Origin: Ruminococcus sp. UBA4350
GTDB lineage: Bacteria; Bacillota; Clostridia; Oscillospirales; Ruminococcaceae
Length of the DNA stretch: 13,900 nt
Assembly (NCBI GenBank): GCA_002394125.1
Contig: DGSY01000193.1
Coordinates: 20,504-34,403 of the forward strand
Reading direction: 5' to 3'
Both the position numbers and the translations under genes were made by a program. The notes under the pieces were generated by a model, which was not told the origin of the DNA, did not search any database, and was given only the letters and a program-made list of their open reading frames with translations. Shown piece after piece: positions 1-7,416 of this stretch. The first letter of the stretch is position 1. Every line of letters starts with the position of its first letter.

Positions 1-154
1 GTAAACTTGACCAGTCAGATTTTTCGTCAGATTGTATGAAAACGACGCCGCTGGGCTGACGCCCAGCAAGGAGTTTTCGTGCAAGATGACGGAAAATATG
101 CAAGCAGATTGCGTGCCAAGCCGTCAGGCGGGATTTAATCAGTGATTCCTTAGA
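1..154. other. Non-coding left flank holding a structured element
   Basis: No supported gene lies here. The stretch follows the stop codon of the last operon gene. Most of it is taken up by a long interrupted hairpin (19-97). To its right are small inverted repeats, such as GCAA/TTGC near 101-113 and ATCA/TGAT near 138-146. No U-tract of intrinsic-terminator type follows the hairpin in the operon's direction, so its role as a terminator is uncertain. Confidence 0.6.
19..97 (+). repeat. Long interrupted hairpin; probable palindromic repeat or structured RNA
   Basis: Positions 19-29 pair with 87-97 (11 bp with one G-U). A two-by-two G/A internal mismatch follows at 30-31 and 85-86. Positions 32-43 pair with 73-84 (12 bp with two G-U). 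Then comes a 6/5 internal loop, and 50-56 (GCTGGGC) pairs perfectly with 61-67 (GCCCAGC) around a TGAC loop. The wobble pairs become mismatches in the minus-strand transcript, so the plus-strand RNA folds better. This layout suits an intergenic palindromic repeat, a MITE-like element or a small structured RNA. The pairing is visible; repeat status is inferred because only one copy is in the window. Confidence 0.55.
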
Positions 155-502
155 TCATGGCTCCGGCACTGCCGGCGGAAGATCCTTCAGCAGCGCCTGA
201 AACTGCACCGATGCATCCGGACATTCCGCCCAGTCATCCGCATTCAGTCTCCGGCATACTTCAAGCAGATCGCCCGGATAATAGCAGGTCATGATCCACG
301 GGTCTTCACGCAGGATCCCGACCGCAAGTGGCAGCAGTACGCGCAGTCCGATGCGCTGCCCGATCAGCAGCCGGATATCCTCCGCAGTCAGATCGCACAG
401 CGCCTTCTGCATTGCCCGCGCTGCCGTCCGGATCACATAAGTATCCGGCTCCGGCGCAAGGGGCTCCAGCCCGAGGATCTCGTTGAGCGTCCGTTCGTCC
501 AT
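155..502 (-). CDS. CDI immunity-like protein (CdiI family), 115 aa
   Basis: The central block (residues about 38-83) reads as an LTAEDIRLLIGQ helix, then GLRVLLPLA, a short L..DP segment and YYPGDLL. I recognise this order from the family annotated as contact-dependent growth inhibition system immunity proteins. Known members bind and block a cognate toxin domain in the cytoplasm. No signal peptide or membrane segment is visible. An upstream ATG at 556 in the same frame would overlap the preceding gene by 49 nt; the ATG at 502 lies 5 nt after that gene's stop and gives the normal family length. The upstream GTGGTG is only a weak ribosome binding site, so translation may depend on coupling. 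No CdiA/CdiB or other toxin gene is visible beside it. The family call is good; a true immunity role here is uncertain. Confidence 0.62.
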   Translation of the reverse strand: MDERTLNEILGLEPLAPEPDTYVIRTAARAMQKALCDLTAEDIRLLIGQRIGLRVLLPLAVGILREDPWIMTCYYPGDLLEVCRRLNADDWAECPDASVQFQALLKDLPPAVPEP

Positions 503-507
503 ATCAA

Positions 508-1536
508 TCACCACTGCGCGGAACCGCTGACGGCATAATGCGGGAAGTCGATCCACACACCCTCAAACTGCGGCGCAGCACGGCGCAGCATCCTGTCCGC
601 GATCACAACATCATACTGCTGCACCAGCGCACCGAATTCCGCTTCATCGCGCAGCCGGATATCGCCGGGCTGCGTATAGCGTTCATCCTGCATGAACCAT
701 GTACCGCAGTTCACCGCGCAGTCCGTCATTCGGTCGCGCAGCGCATTCGCCGCGAACTGCTGATGCACGATCAGAACCCGTCCGCCGGAAAGCGCCTGCG
801 CCGCAGCCGTCACATCCTCCGGCAGAACCGGATAACCGGCCGAATTCGGCGTGCCGAAGGTCTCATGCAGATACTCCGCCGCCTTCAGACCGGACGGCGA
901 AATCACAAGCAGATGCGCACATTCCGATGCGCGGCGCAGTGCGTCCAGTCCGCTGTCCATGCCGAAGCAGACGACCGATTCCCAGCCCTCGGACTGCAAT
1001 GCGGAGATGATGCCGTCCGCCCGCGTCAGGCCGGTATTCAGCGGCGTCGCACCGATCACGCCGAGCCTGCCGCTCTGCACGGGAAGCTGCTCCGCCGCGA
1101 ATGTCCGGAAAAGCCGCGAATATGCGAGCATCTCCCCGAAATCATAGCCGCGGGTGCCGTCGGTCTCCACGGTAATGCAGGGCAGACCGGTTTTCTTTTC
1201 CGCCATGCGCCGGAGCGCCTGATAATCCGTCGCAATGACCGCCGGAACCGGCGTTCCGACGATCGCTGTAAATTCCGCGGGGATCTGCTCCGTAATCTTC
1301 GCGAGCTTTTCAACGAGCAGTATGTCTCTGCCGAGGATCGCGTCCATATCGCGCAGCCCGGCACTGAACAGCGCCGAGCGTTTCTCATGCCAGCGCGGTT
1401 CATCGAAGCCGCAGACATTGCCCGCACAGCCGCCGGCATCGCAAATCACCGTGATGCCGCCCAGCTCATAGAATACGCCGCAGGCACCGGAATCATCCGG
1501 CGCGAGAGGCGAAAGATGTGTCAGCAGCCGGCTCAT
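508..1536 (-). CDS. NifK-like nitrogenase component 1 subunit D, 342 aa
   Basis: Belongs to the nitrogenase component-1 superfamily. In known members two such subunits form a complex that receives electrons from a NifH-type reductase. The N-terminal block has GACGVFYELGG (Cys19), then a glycine-rich GGCAGNVC segment (Cys37, Cys42, with Cys32 before it), then DEPRW (about 45-49) and L..MDAILG (about 61-69). The third P-cluster position of NifK, normally Cys before a VIGDD-like turn, reads GTPVPAVIATD and has no Cys. It is much shorter than classical NifK (about 450-520). Start 1536 has a good GGGAGGAAT ribosome binding site. It follows the NifD-like gene by 51 nt, the probable partner. It is a paralogue of the gene at 5208-6386, sharing ELGG, DEPRW and DAILG. 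Substrate unknown. Confidence 0.85.
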   Translation of the reverse strand: MSRLLTHLSPLAPDDSGACGVFYELGGITVICDAGGCAGNVCGFDEPRWHEKRSALFSAGLRDMDAILGRDILLVEKLAKITEQIPAEFTAIVGTPVPAVIATDYQALRRMAEKKTGLPCITVETDGTRGYDFGEMLAYSRLFRTFAAEQLPVQSGRLGVIGATPLNTGLTRADGIISALQSEGWESVVCFGMDSGLDALRRASECAHLLVISPSGLKAAEYLHETFGTPNSAGYPVLPEDVTAAAQALSGGRVLIVHQQFAANALRDRMTDCAVNCGTWFMQDERYTQPGDIRLRDEAEFGALVQQYDVVIADRMLRRAAPQFEGVWIDFPHYAVSGSAQW

Positions 1537-1587
1537 CAGATTCCTCCCTTCCTGTATTCAAACAGCGCTTCATTATCATTCACCATA

Positions 1588-2874
1588 TCATGCACGCTCC
1601 GTCATTGCCGCGCCGAGCTTATCAAGGAGCAGCATCACGCCGCGGTAGCCGAACGGCTGCGCCTCCTCCTGAAAACCGATGCCGGGCAGGTCTTTATGAT
1701 AATACACCGCATCATTGCCGATGACCGCATCGAGCGCACAGCCGCGCTCATAGGCGAGCATCGTCGGCGAAAGATTTGAGTAGATGCGCGTTTCCGGCGA
1801 GACCTCCGCGAGCTTTTTGATGAACACAAAATTGCGCTCGCCGACCGTTCCGTAGATCTCCGGCACCGTGCAGCCGAATTCCGTCAGCGCCAGCGCCAGC
1901 TCAAAGCTGTCCGCATTCAGACATTCCCCGACGGCAATACGCAGTGCGCCGAACTGCTCGCGGAACTGCGTGATCTTCGCCTGCACCGCATCGTAATATG
2001 CCGCATCGTCAAGCGCTGCGCCGATCGCCTGACCGAGCAGCCGGTACTGATTGCGGATCTTCTCCGGCCGGTAAAGGCGCGTCAGCTCGATATACGGAAT
2101 GCCGAGCCGCTCCTGCATATCCTGCGCGGCATAGCGGGATTCCGCATTCAGCACGAGATTGAAATTTGCTTTGGAGAGCGCCTGATAATCCGCAAAGGTC
2201 TGACAGCGGCCGATCTCACCGACGGTTCTGATGCCCGCCGACCGCAGCAGATCATAGATCTCGCAGCCGTCCTCCAGCGCGGAGAAAAAGCCGAGCAGAT
2301 TACAGGCAGCGGGAATGCGCTTCTGCGGCTTCAGCAGCGAATAGACCGATCTGCGCACCAGCGCCATCGGCGGCAGACGCTTTTCCCGCGTCAGCGCATA
2401 CATATATGCCGGTACCGTCGGGACGCCTGTCCTGTCCTCGCAGCTCCGGCAGACGCGCTCCATGTCGGTGCCGAGCAGCGCATCGACACAGGTGATGCAG
2501 ATGACGACAGCCGAGGGCGGCGTTTCGCATTCGCCGAGCAGCTCCGCACAGGCCTGCGGGATCTTTTTCAGATAGCGCCCCGTGACGATATCGGTATCGT
2601 CGAGCATCAGATAGAAAAAGCGCTCGCTGTAGCCAAGCTCATTGAGCAGCGCGGTATTCCGTCCGCAGCAGCCCGGCGCGACCAGCAGCATGACCGAGCC
2701 GGGAATTGCCAGCCCCGCACGCTTTACGCCGAAGCCCTTTGCGCCCGGTGAATTGTAATCGAGCGTCGCGGGCGAGCTGTAGATCATATGCTTTGCGCTG
2801 CTGAGCTCATCCGGCAGTCCGGAAAAGCCGCGCGCGGCCAGCTCAGCCGCTGTGATCGAATATGCTTTGTCCAT
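1588..2874 (-). CDS. NifD-like nitrogenase component 1 subunit C, 428 aa
   Basis: A component-1 superfamily protein of near-classical NifD length. The block SPGAKGFGVKRAGLAIPG then PGCCGRN (residues about 42-73; Cys69/Cys70) matches the NifD region around the second P-cluster Cys. VVICITCVDALLGTDMERV (Cys126, Cys129) matches the third, usually C..GLIGDD. The first NifD P-cluster Cys appears to be missing: the equivalent stretch is TLDYNSPGAKG. FNLVLNAESRYAAQDM (about 238-253) aligns with the FeMo-co Cys275 region but has no Cys, and the C-terminal PFGYRGV lacks the FeMo-co His. Cys224 in GRCQTFADY is shared in position with the other NifD-like protein. Start 2874 has GAGG six nt upstream and follows the methyltransferase stop by 7 nt. 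Function unknown; a redox complex with the next gene's product is inferred. Confidence 0.87.
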   Translation of the reverse strand: MDKAYSITAAELAARGFSGLPDELSSAKHMIYSSPATLDYNSPGAKGFGVKRAGLAIPGSVMLLVAPGCCGRNTALLNELGYSERFFYLMLDDTDIVTGRYLKKIPQACAELLGECETPPSAVVICITCVDALLGTDMERVCRSCEDRTGVPTVPAYMYALTREKRLPPMALVRRSVYSLLKPQKRIPAACNLLGFFSALEDGCEIYDLLRSAGIRTVGEIGRCQTFADYQALSKANFNLVLNAESRYAAQDMQERLGIPYIELTRLYRPEKIRNQYRLLGQAIGAALDDAAYYDAVQAKITQFREQFGALRIAVGECLNADSFELALALTEFGCTVPEIYGTVGERNFVFIKKLAEVSPETRIYSNLSPTMLAYERGCALDAVIGNDAVYYHKDLPGIGFQEEAQPFGYRGVMLLLDKLGAAMTERA

Positions 2875-2881
2875 GTTTTCC

Positions 2882-3628
2882 TCATTCCCGTTTCTGATAC
2901 AGCAGATTATTGACCTTTTCTGTAATCAGGATCTCGTCGCCGGATCTCCGGATCTCATAGCTTTCGGTGACTGCATCCGGATACTGCTTCAGCAGCGCAT
3001 CATATGCATCCCGATATTTTCGGGGGAACCTGATCCTGCTTTCAAATCCGCCGATCCTCTCCATTCCTTGTTCTCCGCAGAGTCTGTCCCATTCCGCCCC
3101 TGTATAAAACCGGATATGCCCATCCTGCTTCATCTGCATGAAAGCATCGACAAACCGCTCCGGATCACCGTCATTCGGCGCAGGATCGGAAAGGAAAAAG
3201 CAGCCGTCCGCTGTCAGCACCCTGCTGATTCCGGCAATGCTGCCGCGGATATCCGGAAAGTGGTGCAGCGCATAGCGCGAAATGACCAGATCAAACGAAC
3301 CGTCCGCAAAGGGAAGCCTTGTTCCGTCATAGGTCACAAACCGCAGATTGGAAAGCCGCTCAAGCGCTGCTTTTTCGCGGTTGAGATCCAGCGCCTTTTC
3401 GACAATATCCAGCCCTGTGACGGTGATATCCGGATGCATCTCCGCAATCGGGAATGCCAGATAGCCGGTCCCCGTCCCCAGATCCAGAATGCGCATTCCG
3501 CTCCGGAACGGCAGAAGCGTGAGGATCCGCTTCAAATGCTGTTCATCCTGCGTCTGACGGTCATAAAAAGTGCCGGAAGCAAAGCTCTGTTCAAAGCCCT
3601 GCTTTGCCGCCCTGATCCTCTCATCCAT
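2882..3628 (-). CDS. Class I SAM-dependent methyltransferase, 248 aa
   Basis: A Rossmann-fold methyltransferase of the Methyltransf_11/25 type. Motif I is ILDLGTGTGYL (residues about 47-57), followed by an acidic strand end in VTGLDIVE, the YDGTRLPFADGSFDLV region for motifs II/III, ALHHF, and a motif-IV-like loop in FFLSDPAP. These residues bind S-adenosylmethionine in the family; the methyl acceptor cannot be read from sequence. The protein looks cytosolic, with no membrane segment. The start at 3628 has AGAGGTG upstream. It lies 17 nt after NifH-like B and 7 nt before NifD-like C, so it is embedded between a reductase and its presumed partner. That suggests it acts on a substrate, cofactor or intermediate of the same system, but a small-molecule methyltransferase of unrelated role cannot be excluded. 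Confidence 0.88.
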   Translation of the reverse strand: MDERIRAAKQGFEQSFASGTFYDRQTQDEQHLKRILTLLPFRSGMRILDLGTGTGYLAFPIAEMHPDITVTGLDIVEKALDLNREKAALERLSNLRFVTYDGTRLPFADGSFDLVISRYALHHFPDIRGSIAGISRVLTADGCFFLSDPAPNDGDPERFVDAFMQMKQDGHIRFYTGAEWDRLCGEQGMERIGGFESRIRFPRKYRDAYDALLKQYPDAVTESYEIRRSGDEILITEKVNNLLYQKRE

Positions 3629-3645
3629 GCCGCACCTCTTTTGTA

Positions 3646-4407
3646 TTACCGCTTCTCATTCTCCGCGATCAGCAGATCAGCCAGCGCAAAGAACCGCTTT
3701 GCGGTCTCGCATTCCGGATCGCCCTCGATCACGGTCATGCCCATATCCTCATACCGCGTGATATCGTCCGAGCGCGGGATATCCGCCGTGACCGCGAGCC
3801 CCGCGCCGTCGGCAAATGCCCGCACCTTTTCCTCCTCGTCCGGCACATTCCGGCGGTTCAGGATGATGCCGCGCACCTTCGCATAGCTTCTGTCCTCGAA
3901 ATTCTTCACTGCATTGTTGATATTGTTTGCGGCATAGAGCGCCATTTTCTCGCCGGAGGTCACGATCAGCACCTGCTCGGCATAGCCCTCGCGGATCGGT
4001 GCCGCAAAGCCGCCGCAGACCACATCGCCCAGCACATCATACAGCACGACATCCGGCTGAAAGCGCTCAAAGAGCCGCAGCTCATTCAATAGGCTGAATG
4101 TGGTAATGATGCCGCGTCCGGCGCAGCCGAGTCCGGGAGTGGGGCCGCCGGTCTCGATGCACAGCACATCGCCGAAGCCGTGCGCGGAGATCTGCTCAAT
4201 GCGGTCTGGCTCGTCATCGTGATCGCGCAGCCAGTCCATGACCGGCGTGACCGGTTTTCCGCCGAGCAGATTGATCGTGGAATCCGCCTTCGGATCGCAG
4301 CCGATCTGGATGACTCTTTTGCCGCGCATTGCAAATGCCGCAGCGAGATTCGCGGTACAGGTCGATTTGCCGATACCGCCCTTTCCGTAGATTGCAATTT
4401 TGATCAT
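3646..4407 (-). CDS. NifH-like Fe protein B (ATP-dependent reductase), 253 aa
   Basis: P-loop ATPase of the NifH/BchL/CfbC family. Members form homodimers bridging one [4Fe-4S] cluster and pass electrons to a component-1 complex during ATP hydrolysis. Walker A is YGKGGIGKS (7-15), switch I is CDPKADST (37-44), and the cluster ligands are Cys95 in GLGCAGRGI and Cys131 in YDVLGDVVCGGF; all are intact. Length is slightly below NifH (about 270-290). An in-frame ATG at 4407 is preferred over 4419 because GGAG, which lies inside the longer version's first codons, sits six nt before it and the product then starts MIKIAIYGKGG as usual. It follows the TfoX-like gene by 13 nt and precedes the methyltransferase by 17 nt. 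Its likely partners are NifD-like C and NifK-like D, judged by order. Confidence 0.93.
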   Translation of the reverse strand: MIKIAIYGKGGIGKSTCTANLAAAFAMRGKRVIQIGCDPKADSTINLLGGKPVTPVMDWLRDHDDEPDRIEQISAHGFGDVLCIETGGPTPGLGCAGRGIITTFSLLNELRLFERFQPDVVLYDVLGDVVCGGFAAPIREGYAEQVLIVTSGEKMALYAANNINNAVKNFEDRSYAKVRGIILNRRNVPDEEEKVRAFADGAGLAVTADIPRSDDITRYEDMGMTVIEGDPECETAKRFFALADLLIAENEKR

Positions 4408-4420
4408 ATGATTCTCCATT

Positions 4421-4726
4421 TTACCGGACGGGCAGCTCCGGCAGCATTTCAGATATCAGCGCAGCAAGAAACGCCCTGTCATCCGTTTCGGTGACGAGCA
4501 GCATCGGCTTCGCGCCCGGATAGGGCAGCTCCTCCGGCGCATCCGGCAGCAGTCTGCGCGCCGCATCGGTCGGCTTCACGAGAAACCGGTCATCGTACAG
4601 CCCACCGAACAGTCTGCCGTCGCAGTAGAGCAGATATTCGCCCATCATCTTCCGGCAGCGGATCGTGCCCGCGCCTTCGAGCTGTTCGAGAATATAATCC
4701 TTATAGGATTCGGAGGTCATGCGCAT
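4421..4726 (-). CDS. TfoX/Sxy N-terminal domain protein, 101 aa
   Basis: A stand-alone TfoX N-terminal domain. Visible family features are YKDYILEQL near the start, then RKMMGEYLLYCDGRLFGGLYDDRFLVKP (about 25-52), GAKPMLLV (about 71-78) and a C-terminal LISEMLPELP helix. In gamma-proteobacteria TfoX/Sxy regulates competence together with CRP. The short Firmicutes proteins lack the C-terminal domain, and I know of no established function for them. Two ATGs, 4726 and 4720, are possible; AAAGGCGGT lies close before the first. The gene is 17 nt after the unrecognised 155-residue protein and 13 nt before NifH-like B, so it is transcribed with the nitrogenase-like genes, an unusual context for this family. 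Whether it serves the pathway or is a passenger is unclear. Confidence 0.87.
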   Translation of the reverse strand: MRMTSESYKDYILEQLEGAGTIRCRKMMGEYLLYCDGRLFGGLYDDRFLVKPTDAARRLLPDAPEELPYPGAKPMLLVTETDDRAFLAALISEMLPELPVR

Positions 4727-4743
4727 ACCGCCTTTCGTTCGTT

Positions 4744-5211
4744 TTACCAGTGCAGTGCCGTCAGGTCATCCGCCTCGGTATCCTCATAGGATACATGGAT
4801 ATTTCTGACCAGATGGCTGTAGGAGAGGATCTCCGGCAGATGCATCCGCGAAAAATCCAGCGCATTCCAGTTATACGCATGAAGATCGGGAATCACCGCG
4901 GTACCGGTGCAGTATGTCGTGATGCGCAGAAAGGCGCTTTCGTCCGCGCTCTTTGCCATGATGATCGCAGGCATCTCAAAGCGGACGGTCAGTGTCCCGT
5001 CCTTTTCGGTGAATCCGGTGACAATGAATTCATCGGACTGATGCACCTCCGCTTTGCTGAGCTTTTTGATATCATCGGGATCGAGATAGCCGATCGGCAT
5101 GAGCGCTTCCTTGATGTGCGGGATATCTGCTTCGACATACGCAGACACCACATTCCAGAGAAAGTCCTCGCCGACCGCCTCGATCAGCGCTTCATTGTCG
5201 GTTACATTCAC
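4744..5211 (-). CDS. Unrecognised 155-aa cytosolic protein, translationally coupled
   Basis: I do not recognise this family. The start is GTG at 5211, overlapping the TGA of the preceding NifK-like gene by 4 nt (GTGA); AAGGAGG lies seven nt upstream inside that gene. The coupling and ribosome binding site make this a real gene. The protein is soluble-looking and acidic, with no signal peptide or membrane helix. It alternates predicted strands (for example EFIVTGFTEKDGTLTVRFEMPAIIM, about residues 61-85) with helices, has a single Cys in ITTYCTGT, and ends in an acidic stretch. That is too few cysteines to hold an FeS cluster alone. Its position directly after NifK-like B suggests an accessory or assembly role, which is inference only. 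Confidence 0.75.
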   Translation of the reverse strand: MNVTDNEALIEAVGEDFLWNVVSAYVEADIPHIKEALMPIGYLDPDDIKKLSKAEVHQSDEFIVTGFTEKDGTLTVRFEMPAIIMAKSADESAFLRITTYCTGTAVIPDLHAYNWNALDFSRMHLPEILSYSHLVRNIHVSYEDTEADDLTALHW

Positions 5212-6386
5212 GGTCGATCCTCCTTATGATTTCGCATGACCTGCGCATTCAGCCACGCATCAAACCGCGCAGCCGTCAGGTCGGGGATCTGCGTCTCAAA
5301 GCACCGGCCGGAGAATGCATAATGCGGCAGTCTGATATGCTTTGCCTGCTTTGGCAGAATAAAGCGGTAGAGCGGATCGGCAATGACCGTTTCCGGCTGC
5401 ATTGCCGCGAGCGCCGCCGCGATGGCATCCTCAGATGCCGCATCGCTGTCGCCGTCTGCGAGGATGCCGTCGGCATAGGGCAGCGGGCAGATCAGCCTTG
5501 CCGGATGCCCCGAAACCGAAAGCGCAGCCGCCATTGATCCCGCATAAATGCTCTCGCCGATCACAGCAGTCCGCGCCGCCGCATCGCTGCGGACTGCGCA
5601 GGGATATGCGTTTTCGCCGGTACGCTCCGCATTGCGCAGCGCCTCGGCAAGCTGCGCGGAAAACGCCGCCCCGACCGGTACGCCGCAGACATAGGGCGTG
5701 CCGAAGCAGTCAGCGCAATACTGTGCGGCGGCAAGCCCGCTGTATGACACAACGAGATTGACCGATGCAGCCGCCGCCCGCCGGAATGCCGGGATCCCGT
5801 CGCCCATCGCAAGGCAGGAGATCACCGAAAAGCCGTTTTCGGAAAGCCATGTGCGGATGCTCTGCACCGGTGCCGGGCCGCCGAAATCCAGCGGCAGTGC
5901 GCCGAGAATATTGACCGAATGCGGCAGCTTTTCCGCATCCGGCTCCGCATATTCGGCCAGCACCGTGAGCAGCGCTTCCGATGCGCCCTCCGAATAGGCG
6001 TGCATCCCGTTCGTATGCAGGGAGAATGTGCGGATCCCGCTGCGGCGCTCGATCTCCCGCGCAGCCGCGTCAAAATCAAAGCCGATCATCATCGGCATCG
6101 GCGAGCCGCAGACCGCAATGAATGCCGGCTGCTGATCATGCGCCGCCGAAACGACATCCGCAATGAATTTTTCGTCATTGCCGAGGATCGCGTCCAGCTC
6201 CGTGAGGCCGGAGACATAGATCATCGACGGCTGATCCTCCCAGCGCGGCTCATCGTGCGTCGCGTAGGTCGAATTCACGCCGGATGCATCATGCACGGCG
6301 ATCAGTCCGCCCAGCTCATAGAGCGCCGCGCAGACGCCGGAGGTATCTGCTGCATAGCAGGGAATGATCGAAGCAATATTCTTCAT
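5208..6386 (-). CDS. NifK-like nitrogenase component 1 subunit B, 392 aa
   Basis: A paralogue of the NifK-like protein at 508-1536. Shared blocks are SGVCAALYELGG (Cys19), HDEPRW (about 44-49), L.ELDAILG (about 61-69) and a C-terminal HYAFSG resembling HYAVSG there. The second P-cluster-type Cys is absent: the stretch reads DASGVNSTYATHDEPRW where the paralogue has GGCAGNVCG. The third position reads AVCGSPMPMMIGFD (Cys93), which keeps a Cys near the VIGDD-like turn. The frame is open upstream to 6485, but that would overlap HypE by 89 nt and encode Arg/Ser-rich low-complexity sequence; ATG 6386, 10 nt after the HypE stop, starts the conserved family sequence. No clear Shine-Dalgarno precedes it, so coupling to HypE is likely. 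Its partner is probably NifD-like A with NifH-like A as reductase. Substrate unknown. Confidence 0.87.
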   Translation of the reverse strand: MKNIASIIPCYAADTSGVCAALYELGGLIAVHDASGVNSTYATHDEPRWEDQPSMIYVSGLTELDAILGNDEKFIADVVSAAHDQQPAFIAVCGSPMPMMIGFDFDAAAREIERRSGIRTFSLHTNGMHAYSEGASEALLTVLAEYAEPDAEKLPHSVNILGALPLDFGGPAPVQSIRTWLSENGFSVISCLAMGDGIPAFRRAAAASVNLVVSYSGLAAAQYCADCFGTPYVCGVPVGAAFSAQLAEALRNAERTGENAYPCAVRSDAAARTAVIGESIYAGSMAAALSVSGHPARLICPLPYADGILADGDSDAASEDAIAAALAAMQPETVIADPLYRFILPKQAKHIRLPHYAFSGRCFETQIPDLTAARFDAWLNAQVMRNHKEDRP

Positions 6387-6396
6387 ACGCGGCCGG

Positions 6397-7404
6397 TCAG
6401 CAGATGCGCGGCAGAAGCTCGCCCTTCGGCTGCGGCAGGACGGTCTGCGTGCCGATCTCGGTCTCCATGATGACCATGCCGGCATTCTCCGCCGTCACCG
6501 TGCCGATGACCGCCGCATTCTGCGAATACTTACCCCTGCGGAGCTTTGCGACAATGCCATCCGCCTGCTCCTGCGGCGCAAAGATGACAAGTCTGCCCTC
6601 GCAGGCGAGATAGAGCGGCTCCAGACCGAGCATCCCGCAGACACCCCTGACACGCGGATCGACCGGAATCTTTTCCGCATCGAGCCGGATGCCGACATTG
6701 CTCTGTCCGGCGATCTCATACAGCACCGTGCCGACGCCGCCGCGTGTCGCGTCGCGGATCACATGGATATCATCCGTGACCTGATAGAGCGATTCGACCG
6801 TGCCCCAGAGCGGTGCGCAGTCGCTGTCCACATCGGATTCGATGCCGTAATTATCCCGCGCCAGCAGGATCGTACATCCGTGCCGTCCGACATCGCCGGT
6901 CACGATAATCGCATCACCGGGCTTTGCGAATGTGCCGGAGGTGTGCGCCTGCGGCATGACCGCGCCGATGCCCGTTGTCGTGATGAATACGCCGTCGCAC
7001 TGCCCCTTGCCCGCGACCTTCGTATCACCCGCGACGATCCGGACGCCCGCTTCTGCGGCGGTTTTCTCCATCGCTGCCGCGATCTCCTCCAGCGCATCCA
7101 TCGAAAAGCCCTCCTCGATGACGAATGCGCAGGTCAGATACAGCGGCTTTGCGCCCATACAGGCGAGGTCATTGACCGTTCCGCAGATCGAGAGCTTGCC
7201 GATATTGCCGCCGTTGAATTTCCACGGCGAGACAATAAAGCCGTCGGTCGAGGATGCGATCTTTCCTTCGATCTGCGGCAGCACGGCGGCATCGTCGCCC
7301 GTGAACATCGGGTTTGCAAAATGCGCCTTGAATACGCTGTCGATCAGTTCATTGGTCTGTGTGCCGCCTGCGCCGTGCGCAAGCGTGACGGTTCTTTCAC
7401 TCAT
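6397..7404 (-). CDS. hypE: HypE-type carbamoyl dehydratase (AIR synthase fold), 335 aa
   Basis: HypE is a full-length member of the PurM/SelD/ThiL ATP-binding superfamily. In [NiFe]-hydrogenase maturation, HypF carbamoylates the C-terminal Cys of HypE; HypE dehydrates it with ATP to a thiocyanate and passes CN to iron on HypC-HypD. Visible motifs are TLAHGAGG (about 7-14), GDDAAVL (about 36-42), STDGFIVSP, GTVNDLACMGAKPLYL, VAGDTKV, a DATRGGVGTVLYEIA segment, and the diagnostic C-terminal LPRIC with the acceptor Cys335. Nothing essential appears missing. The start has AAAGGAG seven nt upstream, overlapping the previous stop. No HypF, HypD, true HypC or [NiFe] hydrogenase gene is in the window, so a CN or related ligand made here may go to a nitrogenase-like cofactor; this is inference. 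Confidence 0.93.
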   Translation of the reverse strand: MSERTVTLAHGAGGTQTNELIDSVFKAHFANPMFTGDDAAVLPQIEGKIASSTDGFIVSPWKFNGGNIGKLSICGTVNDLACMGAKPLYLTCAFVIEEGFSMDALEEIAAAMEKTAAEAGVRIVAGDTKVAGKGQCDGVFITTTGIGAVMPQAHTSGTFAKPGDAIIVTGDVGRHGCTILLARDNYGIESDVDSDCAPLWGTVESLYQVTDDIHVIRDATRGGVGTVLYEIAGQSNVGIRLDAEKIPVDPRVRGVCGMLGLEPLYLACEGRLVIFAPQEQADGIVAKLRRGKYSQNAAVIGTVTAENAGMVIMETEIGTQTVLPQPKGELLPRIC

Positions 7405-7416
7405 TGTGATTCTCCT

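Noticed and set aside
538..1779. Long plus-strand open frame opposite the NifK-like and NifD-like genes
   Set aside because: Arg/His-rich composition with no family motif; it is a GC-driven antisense shadow. The same holds for plus-strand frames at 2852-3886, 6364-7767, 7825-8574 and 8850-9662.
4408..4419. Earlier ATG for NifH-like B
   Set aside because: Its codons contain the GGAG that serves the next ATG, and family members start at MIKIAIYGKGG.
6387..6485. 33-residue N-terminal extension of NifK-like B
   Set aside because: It overlaps hypE, is Arg/Ser-rich, and has no counterpart in the paralogue at 508-1536.
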